Assembly (NCBI GenBank): GCA_900129595.1
Contig: FQWG01000007.1
Span: 1-64,000 of the forward strand
Origin: Flavobacterium frigidimaris
Lineage (GTDB): Bacteria > Bacteroidota > Bacteroidia > Flavobacteriales > Flavobacteriaceae
Length of the DNA: 64,000 bases
Direction: 5' to 3'
The position numbers and the translations under genes are program-made. Positions within the stretch are counted from its first letter, which is position 1; each line of letters opens with the position of its first letter. Shown piece by piece: positions 27,489-37,666 of this stretch. The notes under the pieces are model-generated. The model was not told the origin of the DNA and did not search any database. It was given only the letters and a program-made list of their open reading frames with translations.

Positions 27489-28760
27489 CTAATTACTTTT
27501 GAGTAAATTCATTCCTAAAGCACATTTCAGACATGCTTTTTGATTGCAATACTCATTTTTGAGCTCTAACAATGATTGTGTTTCGAAAGCATTTTCACAA
27601 GAAATCCCGAAAGAATCGAACTTATCAATAATCGCATTTTTCTCTGGAGCAACCTCATTCATAAACGCTATCAAATCTTCAGAAATTGATTCATTTCTCA
27701 TATTCGAGTAAGCAAACTGAATTGGAATTATCGTATTGATAATAATCAGATCTAAGAAGGCTTTTGATAACACTTTTGGCTTACTGATGCTCTTTTTATC
27801 AAACTGGTAATGATTTTGCCAATACAAACTTGCAGAAACTCCCAACAGATCGTAGACACTTTTGACCGATTTCAGATCAATTATTTTTGAAAATATATTT
27901 TGGTGTTTATGGTACAAATTAGCCAATTGCGAAAGCCTGATGGTAGGAAAATTATCGGGACGATGCTTAAAAAACTGCACTGTATCCACATGCTGTTTTT
28001 CTAATTGGTATTTATTAAGAAGATAATAGTACCTTAATTTCAGATCAATAAAATAAACATCTTCTTTTTCATCATTTAATAATCCTGAAGTTCCTAAAAG
28101 CATTGCCTCCAGATTTTCGACTTCAAAACTCTCTTTGCGAATAATCGAAAACGGGATGGATTTTGCAATTTGCAAAAAGGAATTACCATTTGTATTTAAG
28201 CCAAAATTCTTTGCCAGTAATGAAAACAAAACAGCCTCCCAATCGTGATTTGTTTCCTCTAATAAATCATATATAAATTTTGATTTTCTTTCTAAACGTT
28301 CTAAGAATAATCTTTCGCGCCAATTTTTAAAGACAAATTCATCAATTTCTCCGATACTTTTTTCGCAAAAGATCCATGATTTAGGAATTATGAGCGCATT
28401 ATAACTTGAGAGAAGATCTGAAGAAACATAATCTTTAAGTACCAAAACAGGAATCTGTCTATTGTTCTTGCCATAGATATCCGTGTCATGTTCCCAAACT
28501 ACATGTAAAATTACATTTTCATAAGCGGCATCGTTCTCGTGACCATGGACATACCAATCTGATGATTTTAAATGAATCTCGATATTGCCAGCCCATTTTT
28601 GATCTCCAATTGCAATCTGGGCATTAAAAAAATCAGGACCCGCAAGTTCTAAATAATCTCCCGTCCTTATAATTGTGATGGATTCATTCCGGACAGTCTG
28701 CAAATTTAATGTATCGAACTTTTTAAATTTCCATAGATAATGAAGGAAGTCTTCTTTCAT
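27489..28760 (-). CDS. DUF2851 family protein
   Basis: The 423-aa cytoplasmic protein fits DUF2851, a Bacteroidota family of unknown function. The N-terminal MKEDFLHYLWKFKKFD and GPDFFNAQIAIGDQKWAGNIEIHLKSSDW are its hallmarks, followed by HVVWEHD. The second half is alpha-helical and ends with a CNQKACLKCALG cysteine cluster that could bind metal. The N-terminal acidic/His pattern resembles nuclease-like folds, but I cannot assign a reaction. Confidence 0.82.
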   Translation of the reverse strand: MKEDFLHYLWKFKKFDTLNLQTVRNESITIIRTGDYLELAGPDFFNAQIAIGDQKWAGNIEIHLKSSDWYVHGHENDAAYENVILHVVWEHDTDIYGKNNRQIPVLVLKDYVSSDLLSSYNALIIPKSWIFCEKSIGEIDEFVFKNWRERLFLERLERKSKFIYDLLEETNHDWEAVLFSLLAKNFGLNTNGNSFLQIAKSIPFSIIRKESFEVENLEAMLLGTSGLLNDEKEDVYFIDLKLRYYYLLNKYQLEKQHVDTVQFFKHRPDNFPTIRLSQLANLYHKHQNIFSKIIDLKSVKSVYDLLGVSASLYWQNHYQFDKKSISKPKVLSKAFLDLIIINTIIPIQFAYSNMRNESISEDLIAFMNEVAPEKNAIIDKFDSFGISCENAFETQSLLELKNEYCNQKACLKCALGMNLLKSN

Positions 28761-28837
28761 TTTTAGGTTTTTACTTTGGTTTATAAAACCCTAAAAATAA
28801 TTAAAATAATACTAATCCTACAATTTAATTCGCTTTT

Positions 28838-29320
28838 TTATTTTAACAGATATAATTTTGCACATGCCCGTGCATCAGACAAAGCTTCATGATGGTTTAA
28901 CTGAATGTTCATTTCTCTGCAACAATCACTTAGTTTAGTCGGCTTAAAGCCTTTTGCCTTGTATATTTTAACGGTACATTCCCATTTTTCAGCTATATTC
29001 AAATCTTCATATTGCAGTCCGTAGAGTGCCATAGATTTTGCCAAAACATTTCTATCAAAGCTTTCGTTATGAGCTACAACTATTCTATTTCTTAATCTTT
29101 TTTCGATTTCCGGAAAAACCTGCACAAAAGATCGCGCGTTTACAGTATCACTAGGATAAATCCCGTGAACACGGATTGTAAACGGATTGTACTCATTTCT
29201 GGGCGGTTTAATCAAGGTAACAAACTCATCGACAATTATTCCGTTCTCTACAGTAACAATACCAACTGAACAAGGATGATGCCCTGTGGCGGTTTCAAAA
29301 TCTATTGCGGTAAAATTCAT
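28838..29320 (-). CDS. 3'-5' exonuclease, DnaQ-like (DEDDh)
   Basis: The 160-aa protein is a DEDDh exonuclease like the proofreading subunit of DNA polymerase III or RNase T. ExoI DFETA carries Asp7 and Glu9, ExoII AHNESFD carries Asp89, and ExoIII HEALSDA carries His144 and Asp149. I choose the ATG at 29320 (MNFTAIDFE). The in-frame ATG eight codons upstream lies inside the terminator hairpin of the preceding gene, so it is unlikely to be used. The physiological substrate is unknown. Confidence 0.87.
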   Translation of the reverse strand: MNFTAIDFETATGHHPCSVGIVTVENGIIVDEFVTLIKPPRNEYNPFTIRVHGIYPSDTVNARSFVQVFPEIEKRLRNRIVVAHNESFDRNVLAKSMALYGLQYEDLNIAEKWECTVKIYKAKGFKPTKLSDCCREMNIQLNHHEALSDARACAKLYLLK

Positions 29321-29333
29321 TTTATACTGAGCT

Positions 29334-29374
29334 AAAAAATCCATAAATCTAATTGTTTAAACTAGATTTATGGA
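29334..29374 (-). terminator. Terminator after the cystathionine beta-synthase gene
   Basis: Perfect 12-bp arms TCCATAAATCTA (29340-29351) and TAGATTTATGGA (29363-29374) with an 11-nt loop are followed on the minus strand by TTTTTT (29334-29339). The hairpin contains the distal ATG of the exonuclease frame. Confidence 0.85.
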
Positions 29375-29397
29375 TTTATAAATTATTAAAACTATTT

Positions 29398-30759
29398 TTA
29401 TTTTATAGATCCAATGATGTCATATTTTGTGATAATATGATGATTTCCATTTCCAAGATCAACTAAAACGGCGTCATTTTCTTTGGTAAACAATTTAGAA
29501 ACTTCTTCAATTGGAGTTCCTAATTTTACAATCGGGAAAGGTTTCCCCATTACTTCTTTAATTGGCTTTTCGGCAACATTTTTATCCGCAACATAACTTC
29601 TAAATAAATCTGTTTCATCTACGGAACCCACAAATCCGTTGATGTCTACCACAGGAATTTGTGAAATTTTATATTTACGCATACGTTCAATTGCATGCGA
29701 AACCAGTTCTTCTGTACGTACTACGATCAGCTCCTTATCGATATGATCTTTAATAACATCTTCTGCCTTTGTTATGTTTTCTTCTAAGAATCCACGCTCA
29801 CGCATCCAGTCATCATTGAACATTTTACCTACATAACGGCTTCCTGAATCATGAAAAAGTACCACAACAACATCATCCGGCTTAAAATGTTCTTTAAGCT
29901 GTAACAATCCTTTTATACATGCTCCGGCAGAATTTCCAACAAAAATTGCTTCTTCAAGCGCGATCTTTCTGGTGTAAACTGCTGCATCTTTATCTGTTAC
30001 TTTTGTAAAACCATCGATTAAAGAAAAATCAACATTTTTAGGCAATATATCTTCGCCAATTCCCTCTGTGATATATGAGTAAATTTCGTTTTCATCAAAA
30101 ATCCCGGTCTCATGGTATTTTTTAAAAACAGAACCATAAGTATCAATTCCCCAAATTTTAATATTCGGATTTTTCTCTTTCAAATATCTTCCAACCCCTG
30201 AAATTGTACCTCCTGTTCCTACTCCAACTACAAAATGAGTAATTTTCCCCTCTGTTTGTTTCCAGATTTCCGGTCCCGTCTGTTCATAATGTGCCAAAGA
30301 ATTTGACATGTTATCATATTGATTTACATACCAAGAATTAGGTGTTTCCTCTGCCAAACGTTTTGAAACGGAATAATACGAACGTGGATCCGTTGGCTCA
30401 ACATCTGTAGGACAAACTACAACTTTGGCACCTACAGCACGTAAAATATCCATTTTTTCTTTAGACTGTTTGTCTGAGATTACACAAATCAGTTTATATC
30501 CTTTAATGATAGCCACAAGTGCTAATCCCATACCAGTATTTCCAGAAGTACCTTCAATGATAGTTCCTCCGGGTTTTAAACGTCCATCTGCCTCTGCATC
30601 CTCCACCATTTTTACGGCCATTCTGTCTTTTACAGAATTTCCGGGATTAAATGTTTCGACTTTTGCCAATACTAACGCATCAATTTCAGCAACAATTTTG
30701 TTGAGTTTTACCAATGGTGTATTACCAATTGTTTCTAAAATGTTATTTGAAAAGTCCAT
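29398..30759 (-). CDS. Cystathionine beta-synthase-type PLP enzyme with CBS pair
   Basis: The 453-aa protein has a fold-type II PLP domain (1-330) and a C-terminal CBS-domain pair (about 340-453). Its architecture matches cystathionine beta-synthase, which joins serine and homocysteine; cysteine synthase activity cannot be excluded. PLP Lys44 is in NPGNSVKDRMA, the substrate loop is EGTSGNTG, and the phosphate-binding loop is GVGTGGTISG. The heme-binding N-terminus of animal enzymes is absent. CBS domains usually bind adenosyl ligands, so S-adenosylmethionine control is possible but not shown. Confidence 0.9.
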   Translation of the reverse strand: MDFSNNILETIGNTPLVKLNKIVAEIDALVLAKVETFNPGNSVKDRMAVKMVEDAEADGRLKPGGTIIEGTSGNTGMGLALVAIIKGYKLICVISDKQSKEKMDILRAVGAKVVVCPTDVEPTDPRSYYSVSKRLAEETPNSWYVNQYDNMSNSLAHYEQTGPEIWKQTEGKITHFVVGVGTGGTISGVGRYLKEKNPNIKIWGIDTYGSVFKKYHETGIFDENEIYSYITEGIGEDILPKNVDFSLIDGFTKVTDKDAAVYTRKIALEEAIFVGNSAGACIKGLLQLKEHFKPDDVVVVLFHDSGSRYVGKMFNDDWMRERGFLEENITKAEDVIKDHIDKELIVVRTEELVSHAIERMRKYKISQIPVVDINGFVGSVDETDLFRSYVADKNVAEKPIKEVMGKPFPIVKLGTPIEEVSKLFTKENDAVLVDLGNGNHHIITKYDIIGSIK

Positions 30760-30808
30760 TTTTATTTAATTTTAATATTTGATTTTAATATAACTATTGC
30801 CCCTGATT

Positions 30809-32776
30809 TTACTGGAAGAAATTCCAAACTAAACCAAATCGGATCACGAAGTCACGATAAGGATTGTTAGGTGCCGAATAATAATCGCTTTTAGAAAAAA
30901 GAGCATTTATATGTTCTGCTTTTAAATAAAACCTAGTCTGACGAATTCTTGCATTTACGAAAAGATCAAATAAAGGATAACCTCCAATTTCTTTATTTTT
31001 CTGAACAAAAAACTCTCCAATAACAGGATTATAATCATTTCCGTAATACTTTGTAAAATAATTAAAGACGATTCCGGTTTGCATAAACAGTGCTTTCTTA
31101 AAAAAGTGACCGGAATAATAAAATGTATTTCTTGTAACAAAATCAGGCACATTTAAAATCAAATCTGACTGATCTACTTTTTGATATAAAAGGGTATTAT
31201 CTAATGCAAAATGACCAAATTTGAATTCACGGCTTGCCTTTATTTCCAGATAATTAATAGCATTTCCGTACTGAGCAGGATTGATAATTTGTGTATTAAC
31301 TTTTATTTGATCCGGTGAAGAAACATCAGCAAAATACAAATGATCCTTTAAAACCGTATATTGAACTTCGGCATTCAGCCAGGGTGTAAGAACGCTGGCA
31401 CTAAGCGAATTAATTTTTTCGTTTTTAAAATCCTTCGACCAGTTATATTGCACATAACTGCTTTGGTATAAATTGTAGTTATTATTTGGTAATTTGTTGA
31501 TGTTACGATATCTGAAATCAAACTGGATTTTATCATTAAAATCATATTTTAATTTAGCATCTAAATTAGAAAGTGATTGGTTTGTGATGGATCTGGAATA
31601 GAAAAATCGCCCGTTCCATTTATTTTTTTGATATTCATATTGTCCTCCAAAATTATTAATCTGAAGAAATAAATTATCCGGAATAACATTCTTTGCTGTA
31701 TCTATTAATATTCTTCCATATTCGTAATTTGACCTGTAATCATCTACAAAGAAATTGAACTTTCCTAAAAGAGAATTTTCATAAGCAAGTCCTACTCTGT
31801 TATATAACCTTTCGTATTTGGTGTGATCATTTATCCCACTTGTCACGTATGATTCTCCAAATCGTTTTACCGGCGTGGTACCAACAGTCGACAAAACGGT
31901 CTGCTGATTGTATTCGAAATGTTTGCTTTCGTAATTGAATTGATGTGTTACATATAGATTGTTGCTTCCGTCTGTTGGATTTATTCTAAAAGCATGGTCA
32001 AAAAACAAACGTCTTCCTTTTAGGAGTGACTTTGCATCTGTAAGGTACACTTGTAATCTCTGTCGGTTTTTATAATCTTTATTGTCACTCTCAAAATCCG
32101 AAGTAGATGTAATTCCGCCGTTTTCACCATTTGAAATATCCTGAGAGGTAAAATGAGCTTTTATTTCATACCTCTTGTCAGTTGTCGCATAACTTGTTGT
32201 AAACCTGAAATTTCCGGCACTAACCAATTGGTTTATATAATCTCCCTCTGAACGTAAACCTCTGTAAGCAATAGAAAAATTAAGGTTTTTGGAGGTATTT
32301 AATGTGATAAACGAATCTACGTTTTGTCCTTTGTTTATTGTTGTATTAAAAAACAGTTCTGTTAGCGGCGTCGCTACTGAATAATAATTGATTTGGTCCG
32401 CTTGCAAATAATTAAAATGTTTGCCGCTAAATCCTATTTCCGGATAAGGAGAAAAATTAGTCAGACTGTACTGCAAAGTATTAAAAGGCTGCCCGATATT
32501 CGAGAAAGCCAAAAGCCCGAAATCATCCTTTCGGATATGGTTTTGTTTATAAGCACTTTTTAGTGTTAACGAAGTATCGACATAGGTAGTATCATGTTCG
32601 AGTGTAATAATCTGATATTGATCTATTGTCGCTATTTTTGCTTTCTTCTTTTTTACAGTATCGGTTATACTTGAATATTTTGTATTCATATCTAAACCAT
32701 TTTTAGAAGTAGTTTTTTCCTGAGAAAACAATAAAGTTGGTACAACTAATAGATATAGAAAAAAGAATATTCTCAT
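30809..32776 (-). CDS. Putative porin, outer-membrane beta-barrel
   Basis: The 655-aa exported protein belongs to the Bacteroidota 'putative porin' family. A signal peptide (MRIFFFLYLLVVPTLLFSQ) is followed by alternating hydrophobic/aromatic beta strands throughout. The C-terminus ends VIRFGLVWNFFQ, an aromatic-terminated strand as in outer-membrane barrels. No ligand can be read. It lies 50 bp before the CBS-type gene on the same strand and has its own promoter. Confidence 0.8.
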   Translation of the reverse strand: MRIFFFLYLLVVPTLLFSQEKTTSKNGLDMNTKYSSITDTVKKKKAKIATIDQYQIITLEHDTTYVDTSLTLKSAYKQNHIRKDDFGLLAFSNIGQPFNTLQYSLTNFSPYPEIGFSGKHFNYLQADQINYYSVATPLTELFFNTTINKGQNVDSFITLNTSKNLNFSIAYRGLRSEGDYINQLVSAGNFRFTTSYATTDKRYEIKAHFTSQDISNGENGGITSTSDFESDNKDYKNRQRLQVYLTDAKSLLKGRRLFFDHAFRINPTDGSNNLYVTHQFNYESKHFEYNQQTVLSTVGTTPVKRFGESYVTSGINDHTKYERLYNRVGLAYENSLLGKFNFFVDDYRSNYEYGRILIDTAKNVIPDNLFLQINNFGGQYEYQKNKWNGRFFYSRSITNQSLSNLDAKLKYDFNDKIQFDFRYRNINKLPNNNYNLYQSSYVQYNWSKDFKNEKINSLSASVLTPWLNAEVQYTVLKDHLYFADVSSPDQIKVNTQIINPAQYGNAINYLEIKASREFKFGHFALDNTLLYQKVDQSDLILNVPDFVTRNTFYYSGHFFKKALFMQTGIVFNYFTKYYGNDYNPVIGEFFVQKNKEIGGYPLFDLFVNARIRQTRFYLKAEHINALFSKSDYYSAPNNPYRDFVIRFGLVWNFFQ

Positions 32777-32818
32777 TTGATCGCTTTATATGGAATTATT
32801 TTGGCAAAATTTGTCAGG

Positions 32819-32852
32819 CAAAGGTAAAAGATAAAAACGTATAAAAAAACAA
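32819..32852 (-). promoter_or_regulatory. Promoter of the porin gene
   Basis: On the minus strand a TTG (32850-32852), a 23-bp spacer and TACCTTTG (32819-32826) match the consensus. The start codon is 43 bp downstream. Confidence 0.6.
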
Positions 32853-32896
32853 ATCATTGTTATTGAGTTATTTTTTCAGGCCACATCCGCAGAAGT

Positions 32897-32938
32897 AAAA
32901 ACCCCCAATCAGAAAAGTGATTGAGGGTTTTCAAAAAA
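32897..32938 (-). terminator. Terminator of the susCD operon
   Basis: Arms AAAACCC..CAATCA and TGATTG.GGGTTTT are followed on the minus strand by TTTTT. It lies 22 bp past the susD stop codon. Confidence 0.8.
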
Positions 32939-32959
32939 AAATCAAAATATTTATTTTTT

Positions 32960-34552
32960 CTAATTCCAGTCCGGATTTTGTCCTAAACCTGGATTAGTGT
33001 TCAATTCAATTTGTGGTATTGGCCATAAGAACTTATAATTTTCGTATGGTATAGCAGCAACAGGAGTAGTAACAACAAAACTATTTCCTAATACATATGC
33101 AGCGGCAGCAGGTGCGCCATTAGCAAATTTTGCAGGAACTCCCTTATTAGCATCAGCAATAGCTGGTATTGGGTCATTTTGTAATCTATGAATATCTGTC
33201 CATCTGCGACCTTCCTGTAAGAACTCAATTCTTCTTTCTTTAAGAATACCCGCAACCAAGGCAGCATCTGTAGGAAAATCAGCAGCAACATATGCTTGAG
33301 TAGCCGGAAGAGCTAAAGATCTATTTCTTACAGAGTTTAACAAAGTCAAAGCAGCTGTTGGATTTGACAAACGTGCCTGAGCCTCTGCCATGTTCAATAC
33401 TACTTCAGCATACCTAATAACCGGTGCAGCATCTGTTCTGTTAGTAACGTCTGTATATTTATTAGAATATTTAATACCAGAAGCAGGAGTAAAAATAAAC
33501 TTTCCGTTTTCTCTTCGTTTATCATCAGCTAACCATTTAGAATCTCTCCAAAGAATTGGACTAATACACACTAAAGCCCTATCTTTTAATATACTAGCCA
33601 ATGCAGCATTAGAACCAGGATTAGATATCGCAGAATGTTGGATAGAAAAAATAGATTCTGAGTTACTAGGCGCACTTCCAGTAGTATTCTGAAACGGAGC
33701 ATAAGGATCAGCAGTAATTGCAAAAGCTGAAGTTAATTTATTTCCTTCAACTATTACATTTGCCCAATCTCTCTTTTGAAGATAAAGTCTTGTTTTGAAT
33801 GCAATTGCAGCCCATTTAGAAGCTCTACCAACAACTCTTGATGAAAAACTAGTTGAGTTACCAGTTGTGATTAACGTTTCTGCATCATTTAAATCTGTCA
33901 AAACTTTTGCATAAACTTCAGCAACTGTATTTCTTGGTTTTGCCGATTCTGTTTTAATTTCTTCACTTGTATTAACCCCAACTTCTCTGTAAGGAATACC
34001 CGGATGAGTAGCGCCAGGGGTGAAAAAATATGGTTTTGCAAAATAAGTAAGTAATTCTAAATGCGTAATCGCTCTTAAAAATTTAGCTTGTCCAATGTAA
34101 TCATTTCCTACAGCCTGAGTAATTATACCCTTAGCAACAGCATCTGTTGTTCCTTCGATCATAATGTTACATCTGTTGATTAATCTGTAACCATCAACCC
34201 AGTAGTAAACATTATTAGCCGTTGTTGGATCATAAGTCCCTCTGTATGTTAACTCATAAAAAGTTTGCATATTTACAACATCTTCACCTCTTGTTTCACC
34301 TTGCTCTACAAACGCAGCTCCCCAAACATAACCTCTACCTCCATTAGGACTAGTTGGTGCAGCATTATATTGACCAATAGCTGCAGCATTATAAACCCCA
34401 TTCATGTAGGTAGAAATCAACGTAGGTGTTGTAAAAGCATCTGGACTTAGAATATTGTTTACTGGTTTTAAATCCAATATTTTTTCTTCTGTACATGAGC
34501 TCATCCCGAGTATAACTACAGAAAGTAGCATTGTTTTAATTATATTTTTCAT
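32960..34552 (-). CDS. SusD/RagB family nutrient-binding lipoprotein
   Basis: The 530-aa surface lipoprotein partners a SusC transporter and captures glycans or other large nutrients. Signal and lipobox GMSSC put the lipidated Cys at 20. The family pattern is visible: tetratricopeptide-rich N-terminus, GQAKFLRAITHLELLTYFAKPYF, then RYAEVVLNMAEAQARL and the C-terminal RRIEFLQEGRRWTDIHRL...LWPIP..E...NPGLGQNP. It starts 9 bp after susC. No hydrolase or regulator is next to it, so the substrate is unknown. Confidence 0.95.
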   Translation of the reverse strand: MKNIIKTMLLSVVILGMSSCTEEKILDLKPVNNILSPDAFTTPTLISTYMNGVYNAAAIGQYNAAPTSPNGGRGYVWGAAFVEQGETRGEDVVNMQTFYELTYRGTYDPTTANNVYYWVDGYRLINRCNIMIEGTTDAVAKGIITQAVGNDYIGQAKFLRAITHLELLTYFAKPYFFTPGATHPGIPYREVGVNTSEEIKTESAKPRNTVAEVYAKVLTDLNDAETLITTGNSTSFSSRVVGRASKWAAIAFKTRLYLQKRDWANVIVEGNKLTSAFAITADPYAPFQNTTGSAPSNSESIFSIQHSAISNPGSNAALASILKDRALVCISPILWRDSKWLADDKRRENGKFIFTPASGIKYSNKYTDVTNRTDAAPVIRYAEVVLNMAEAQARLSNPTAALTLLNSVRNRSLALPATQAYVAADFPTDAALVAGILKERRIEFLQEGRRWTDIHRLQNDPIPAIADANKGVPAKFANGAPAAAAYVLGNSFVVTTPVAAIPYENYKFLWPIPQIELNTNPGLGQNPDWN

Positions 34553-34561
34553 ATGTTTTTA

Positions 34562-37500
34562 TTATAAACTTACATTTAATCCAACTGATATCACTTTAGC
34601 ACGTGGTGTACCATTCACATCTACTCCAGATGTTTCCATTTCTGGATTTATACCTTTATACTTTGTAATTAACCAGATATTTTGCGCCTGAACAAAGAAT
34701 CTAAAGTTATCTACTCCTATTTTGTCCATTACTAACTTAGGTAATGTATATCCTAAACTGATGTTATCAAGTGAGATAAAATCACCTTTTTCAACAAAAC
34801 GCGTAGTGGCATTTCCTGAAAGATTTGTAAATGTATTAGAACTAGCAATTAATCTTGGTGTCCATCCGTCTCCAGGATTATCAACACTTTGCCATCTTCC
34901 TAATATCTCAGTACCATTATTGTTGAAATTTTGATTCATTAATTCTCTTCTGGTTGCGTTGAAAACTTTATTTCCTCCACTAAATCTAAACATGAAACCA
35001 AAATCAAGATTTTTATACTTCATAGTAGATGAAAAAGAGCCATAATATGTAGGCAATGTATTTCCTAAAATAGTTTTATCAGCAGTTCCTAAAGATGCTC
35101 CTGTAGCTACGTTAGCAGGATTAGCAGGGTCATAAACAGCATAGGTTGTTGTACTAAGATTTCCTTGTACTAAACTACCATCAGCTTTGTAATAAACCGG
35201 ATTACCATTTGCTGTGTTAACGCCCCAATATCTGTACCCATATAAAGAGTTAATTGATTCTCCTTCTTTGATAATAATGTTAGGTGCAATATTTGTATCT
35301 GTAGATGAACCACCTACAATTGGTTGCCCACCATACAAAGCGGTAACTTTATTTTTAGTAAAAGTCACGTTAGAAGATACATCCCACTTGAAATTTGCAT
35401 TATTGATAGCTTTGAAAGTTACTGCAAATTCATATCCCTGATTGTACATTTTACCAACGTTTTGATTGATTGTATTGTTTGGAATACCAATAGATGGAGG
35501 TGTTGGTGCGGCCAAAACTAAATTATCAATATCATTTTTATAATAATCAAATGCCACAGTCAAACGATTGTTGAACAATCCTAAATCTACACCAAAGTCA
35601 ACTTTACTTGAAGTTTCCCATTGTAATAAAGGATTTCCGAATTGATAATAACCAATACCATTTGAACCTGCGTATGGAGAACCAATTGTAAGATCTTTTG
35701 AAGGATAAGATGCTCCGTTTAAAACATCAACATTACCCACTTCAGAATAAGAACCTCTGAATTTCAAATCAGAAACTACACTGTTAATTCCTTCCATAAA
35801 CCCTTCTTTAGAAACTGTCCAACCTGCAGAAACTCCAGGGAAATTATGGTATCTAACATCCGATTCAAACTGAGAAATTCCGTCACGTCTTAGAGATCCC
35901 TGAATAAAATATTTCTCTTTGTAGTTGTATGTCACGCGACCTAAGTATGATATAATTCCTTTTTCTAGAATACCACCACCCGTATCTTTAGTATTAAAAC
36001 TATTATTTACTAAGTTCTTATCAAAGAAGTCACTTATAATATCACTTCCCTGACCCCATAATGTTTTATCTTGTGATTTTTGATACTCAGCTACCCCTGT
36101 TACACCAAGATTATGATCTTCAGCAAAAGTATGCTTGTAATTCAAAATATTTTGCCAGTTCCATCTCAAAAGATTTCTATTCTCCTGGTACACATATCCA
36201 TTAAATGAACGTCCGTCTCCATGAATAGGATTCCAGTAATAAAAGCCATCTGTTGAAGCATTATCTGCACTTACTTGTAATTTATAACTTAAGTCAGAAG
36301 TAATTTTTGCATTTGCAAATACACTTGCAATAATTCTTGTTGTTGTTGATTTATATTTATTATGATCCAAAACATACATAATATTTGTAATAGCATCTCC
36401 CACAGCAGCTAAGTTATCCCACTGACCAACAGCAGCATTACCTGGTGCAAGATTATATCCAGTTGGATCAAGAGCATCATAAATTGGTGTGTTTGGCAAT
36501 TGTCTGATTGTATTAAAAATATTACCTGACAATCCACTTGCATTACTATTCAAACCATTATACTCTGTTCTGTTCACATTTAAATTGGTCCCAAAACTTA
36601 ACCATCTGTTGATATCCTGATCAATATTCGCTCTAATCGAATATTTTTTCATACTATTTGATAAATTGATACCATCTAAATCAGTAAGTCCTAAAGACAA
36701 ATAATATTTTGTTTTCTCAGAACCTCCACTAAAATTAAGATTATGGGTTGTTTGAGGAGCATTTCTTAAAACAGCACTTTGCCAATCTGTATTATATGTA
36801 TTTCCTACAGCCCAAGGAGTTAGTCCTGCATTCGATCTTTTCTCATTAGAGATAGTAATGAAATCCGGAGTTTGCAATAAATCGTATTTTTTAGCTGCAC
36901 TAGCAACACCAAAAACACTTGAATAACTTACTTTTAAAGAACCTTTTTTTCCGCTTTTAGTAGTAATCAAGATAACACCATTAGCAGCTCTGGAACCATA
37001 AATAGCTGTCGCGGCACCATCCTTTAAGATATCGAAAGATTCAATATCTTCCGGGTTGATATCTGCTAAACCATTTGTAGCTGAAACACCACCAATATCT
37101 CCAGAATAAATAGGAATACCATCTACAACAATTAAAGGCTCTGTACTTCCGGAAATAGATCCAATACCTCTAATTCTAATTTTTGGAGCAGCGCCAAGAA
37201 GACCTGTATTAGTTAAAACCTGAACTCCTGTTGCTCTACCTGCTAAAACTCCCTCAAAACTTGGAGTAACTAAATTAGCAATGTCACTTCCGGCAATTTT
37301 AGAAATAGAACCCGTAACTTCTTTTCTCTTTTGCACACCGTAACCAACAACAACAACCTCATTCATCAATTGAGCTTCTGACTCCAATTGAACATTGACA
37401 TTGTTTGATGTTCCAACAGTAGCTTCTTTATTATTCATACCTACGTATGAAAATATTAAAACATCTCCAGTTTTTGCTTTCACCGAATAACTTCCGTCGA

Positions 37501-37666
37501 AATCTGTCTGGGTACTTACTTTAGTTCCCCTTACGAGAACATTTACTCCCGGAATGACGCCTGTTTTATCAGAAACCTTTCCAGTAACAGTTCTTTCCTG
37601 AGCGAAAGAAAACTGCATAGACAACGCCACTAATAGCGTACAAATCCATTGTAATTTTAATTTCAT
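34562..37666 (-). CDS. SusC/RagA family TonB-dependent transporter
   Basis: The 1034-aa outer-membrane transporter imports oligomers delivered by SusD using TonB energy. The order is a signal peptide ending SFAQ, a carboxypeptidase-like regulatory domain (about 24-90; VTGKVSDKTGVIPGVNVLVRG...TDFDGSYSV), TonB-box-like NEVVVVGYG, a plug domain (GSISKI..; IRIRGIGSISGSTEPLIVVDG), and a 22-strand-type barrel. The DILKDGAATAIYGSRAANGVILITTK motif is diagnostic of the family. It has a 370-bp upstream gap with no regulator gene. Confidence 0.96.
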   Translation of the reverse strand: MKLKLQWICTLLVALSMQFSFAQERTVTGKVSDKTGVIPGVNVLVRGTKVSTQTDFDGSYSVKAKTGDVLIFSYVGMNNKEATVGTSNNVNVQLESEAQLMNEVVVVGYGVQKRKEVTGSISKIAGSDIANLVTPSFEGVLAGRATGVQVLTNTGLLGAAPKIRIRGIGSISGSTEPLIVVDGIPIYSGDIGGVSATNGLADINPEDIESFDILKDGAATAIYGSRAANGVILITTKSGKKGSLKVSYSSVFGVASAAKKYDLLQTPDFITISNEKRSNAGLTPWAVGNTYNTDWQSAVLRNAPQTTHNLNFSGGSEKTKYYLSLGLTDLDGINLSNSMKKYSIRANIDQDINRWLSFGTNLNVNRTEYNGLNSNASGLSGNIFNTIRQLPNTPIYDALDPTGYNLAPGNAAVGQWDNLAAVGDAITNIMYVLDHNKYKSTTTRIIASVFANAKITSDLSYKLQVSADNASTDGFYYWNPIHGDGRSFNGYVYQENRNLLRWNWQNILNYKHTFAEDHNLGVTGVAEYQKSQDKTLWGQGSDIISDFFDKNLVNNSFNTKDTGGGILEKGIISYLGRVTYNYKEKYFIQGSLRRDGISQFESDVRYHNFPGVSAGWTVSKEGFMEGINSVVSDLKFRGSYSEVGNVDVLNGASYPSKDLTIGSPYAGSNGIGYYQFGNPLLQWETSSKVDFGVDLGLFNNRLTVAFDYYKNDIDNLVLAAPTPPSIGIPNNTINQNVGKMYNQGYEFAVTFKAINNANFKWDVSSNVTFTKNKVTALYGGQPIVGGSSTDTNIAPNIIIKEGESINSLYGYRYWGVNTANGNPVYYKADGSLVQGNLSTTTYAVYDPANPANVATGASLGTADKTILGNTLPTYYGSFSSTMKYKNLDFGFMFRFSGGNKVFNATRRELMNQNFNNNGTEILGRWQSVDNPGDGWTPRLIASSNTFTNLSGNATTRFVEKGDFISLDNISLGYTLPKLVMDKIGVDNFRFFVQAQNIWLITKYKGINPEMETSGVDVNGTPRAKVISVGLNVSL

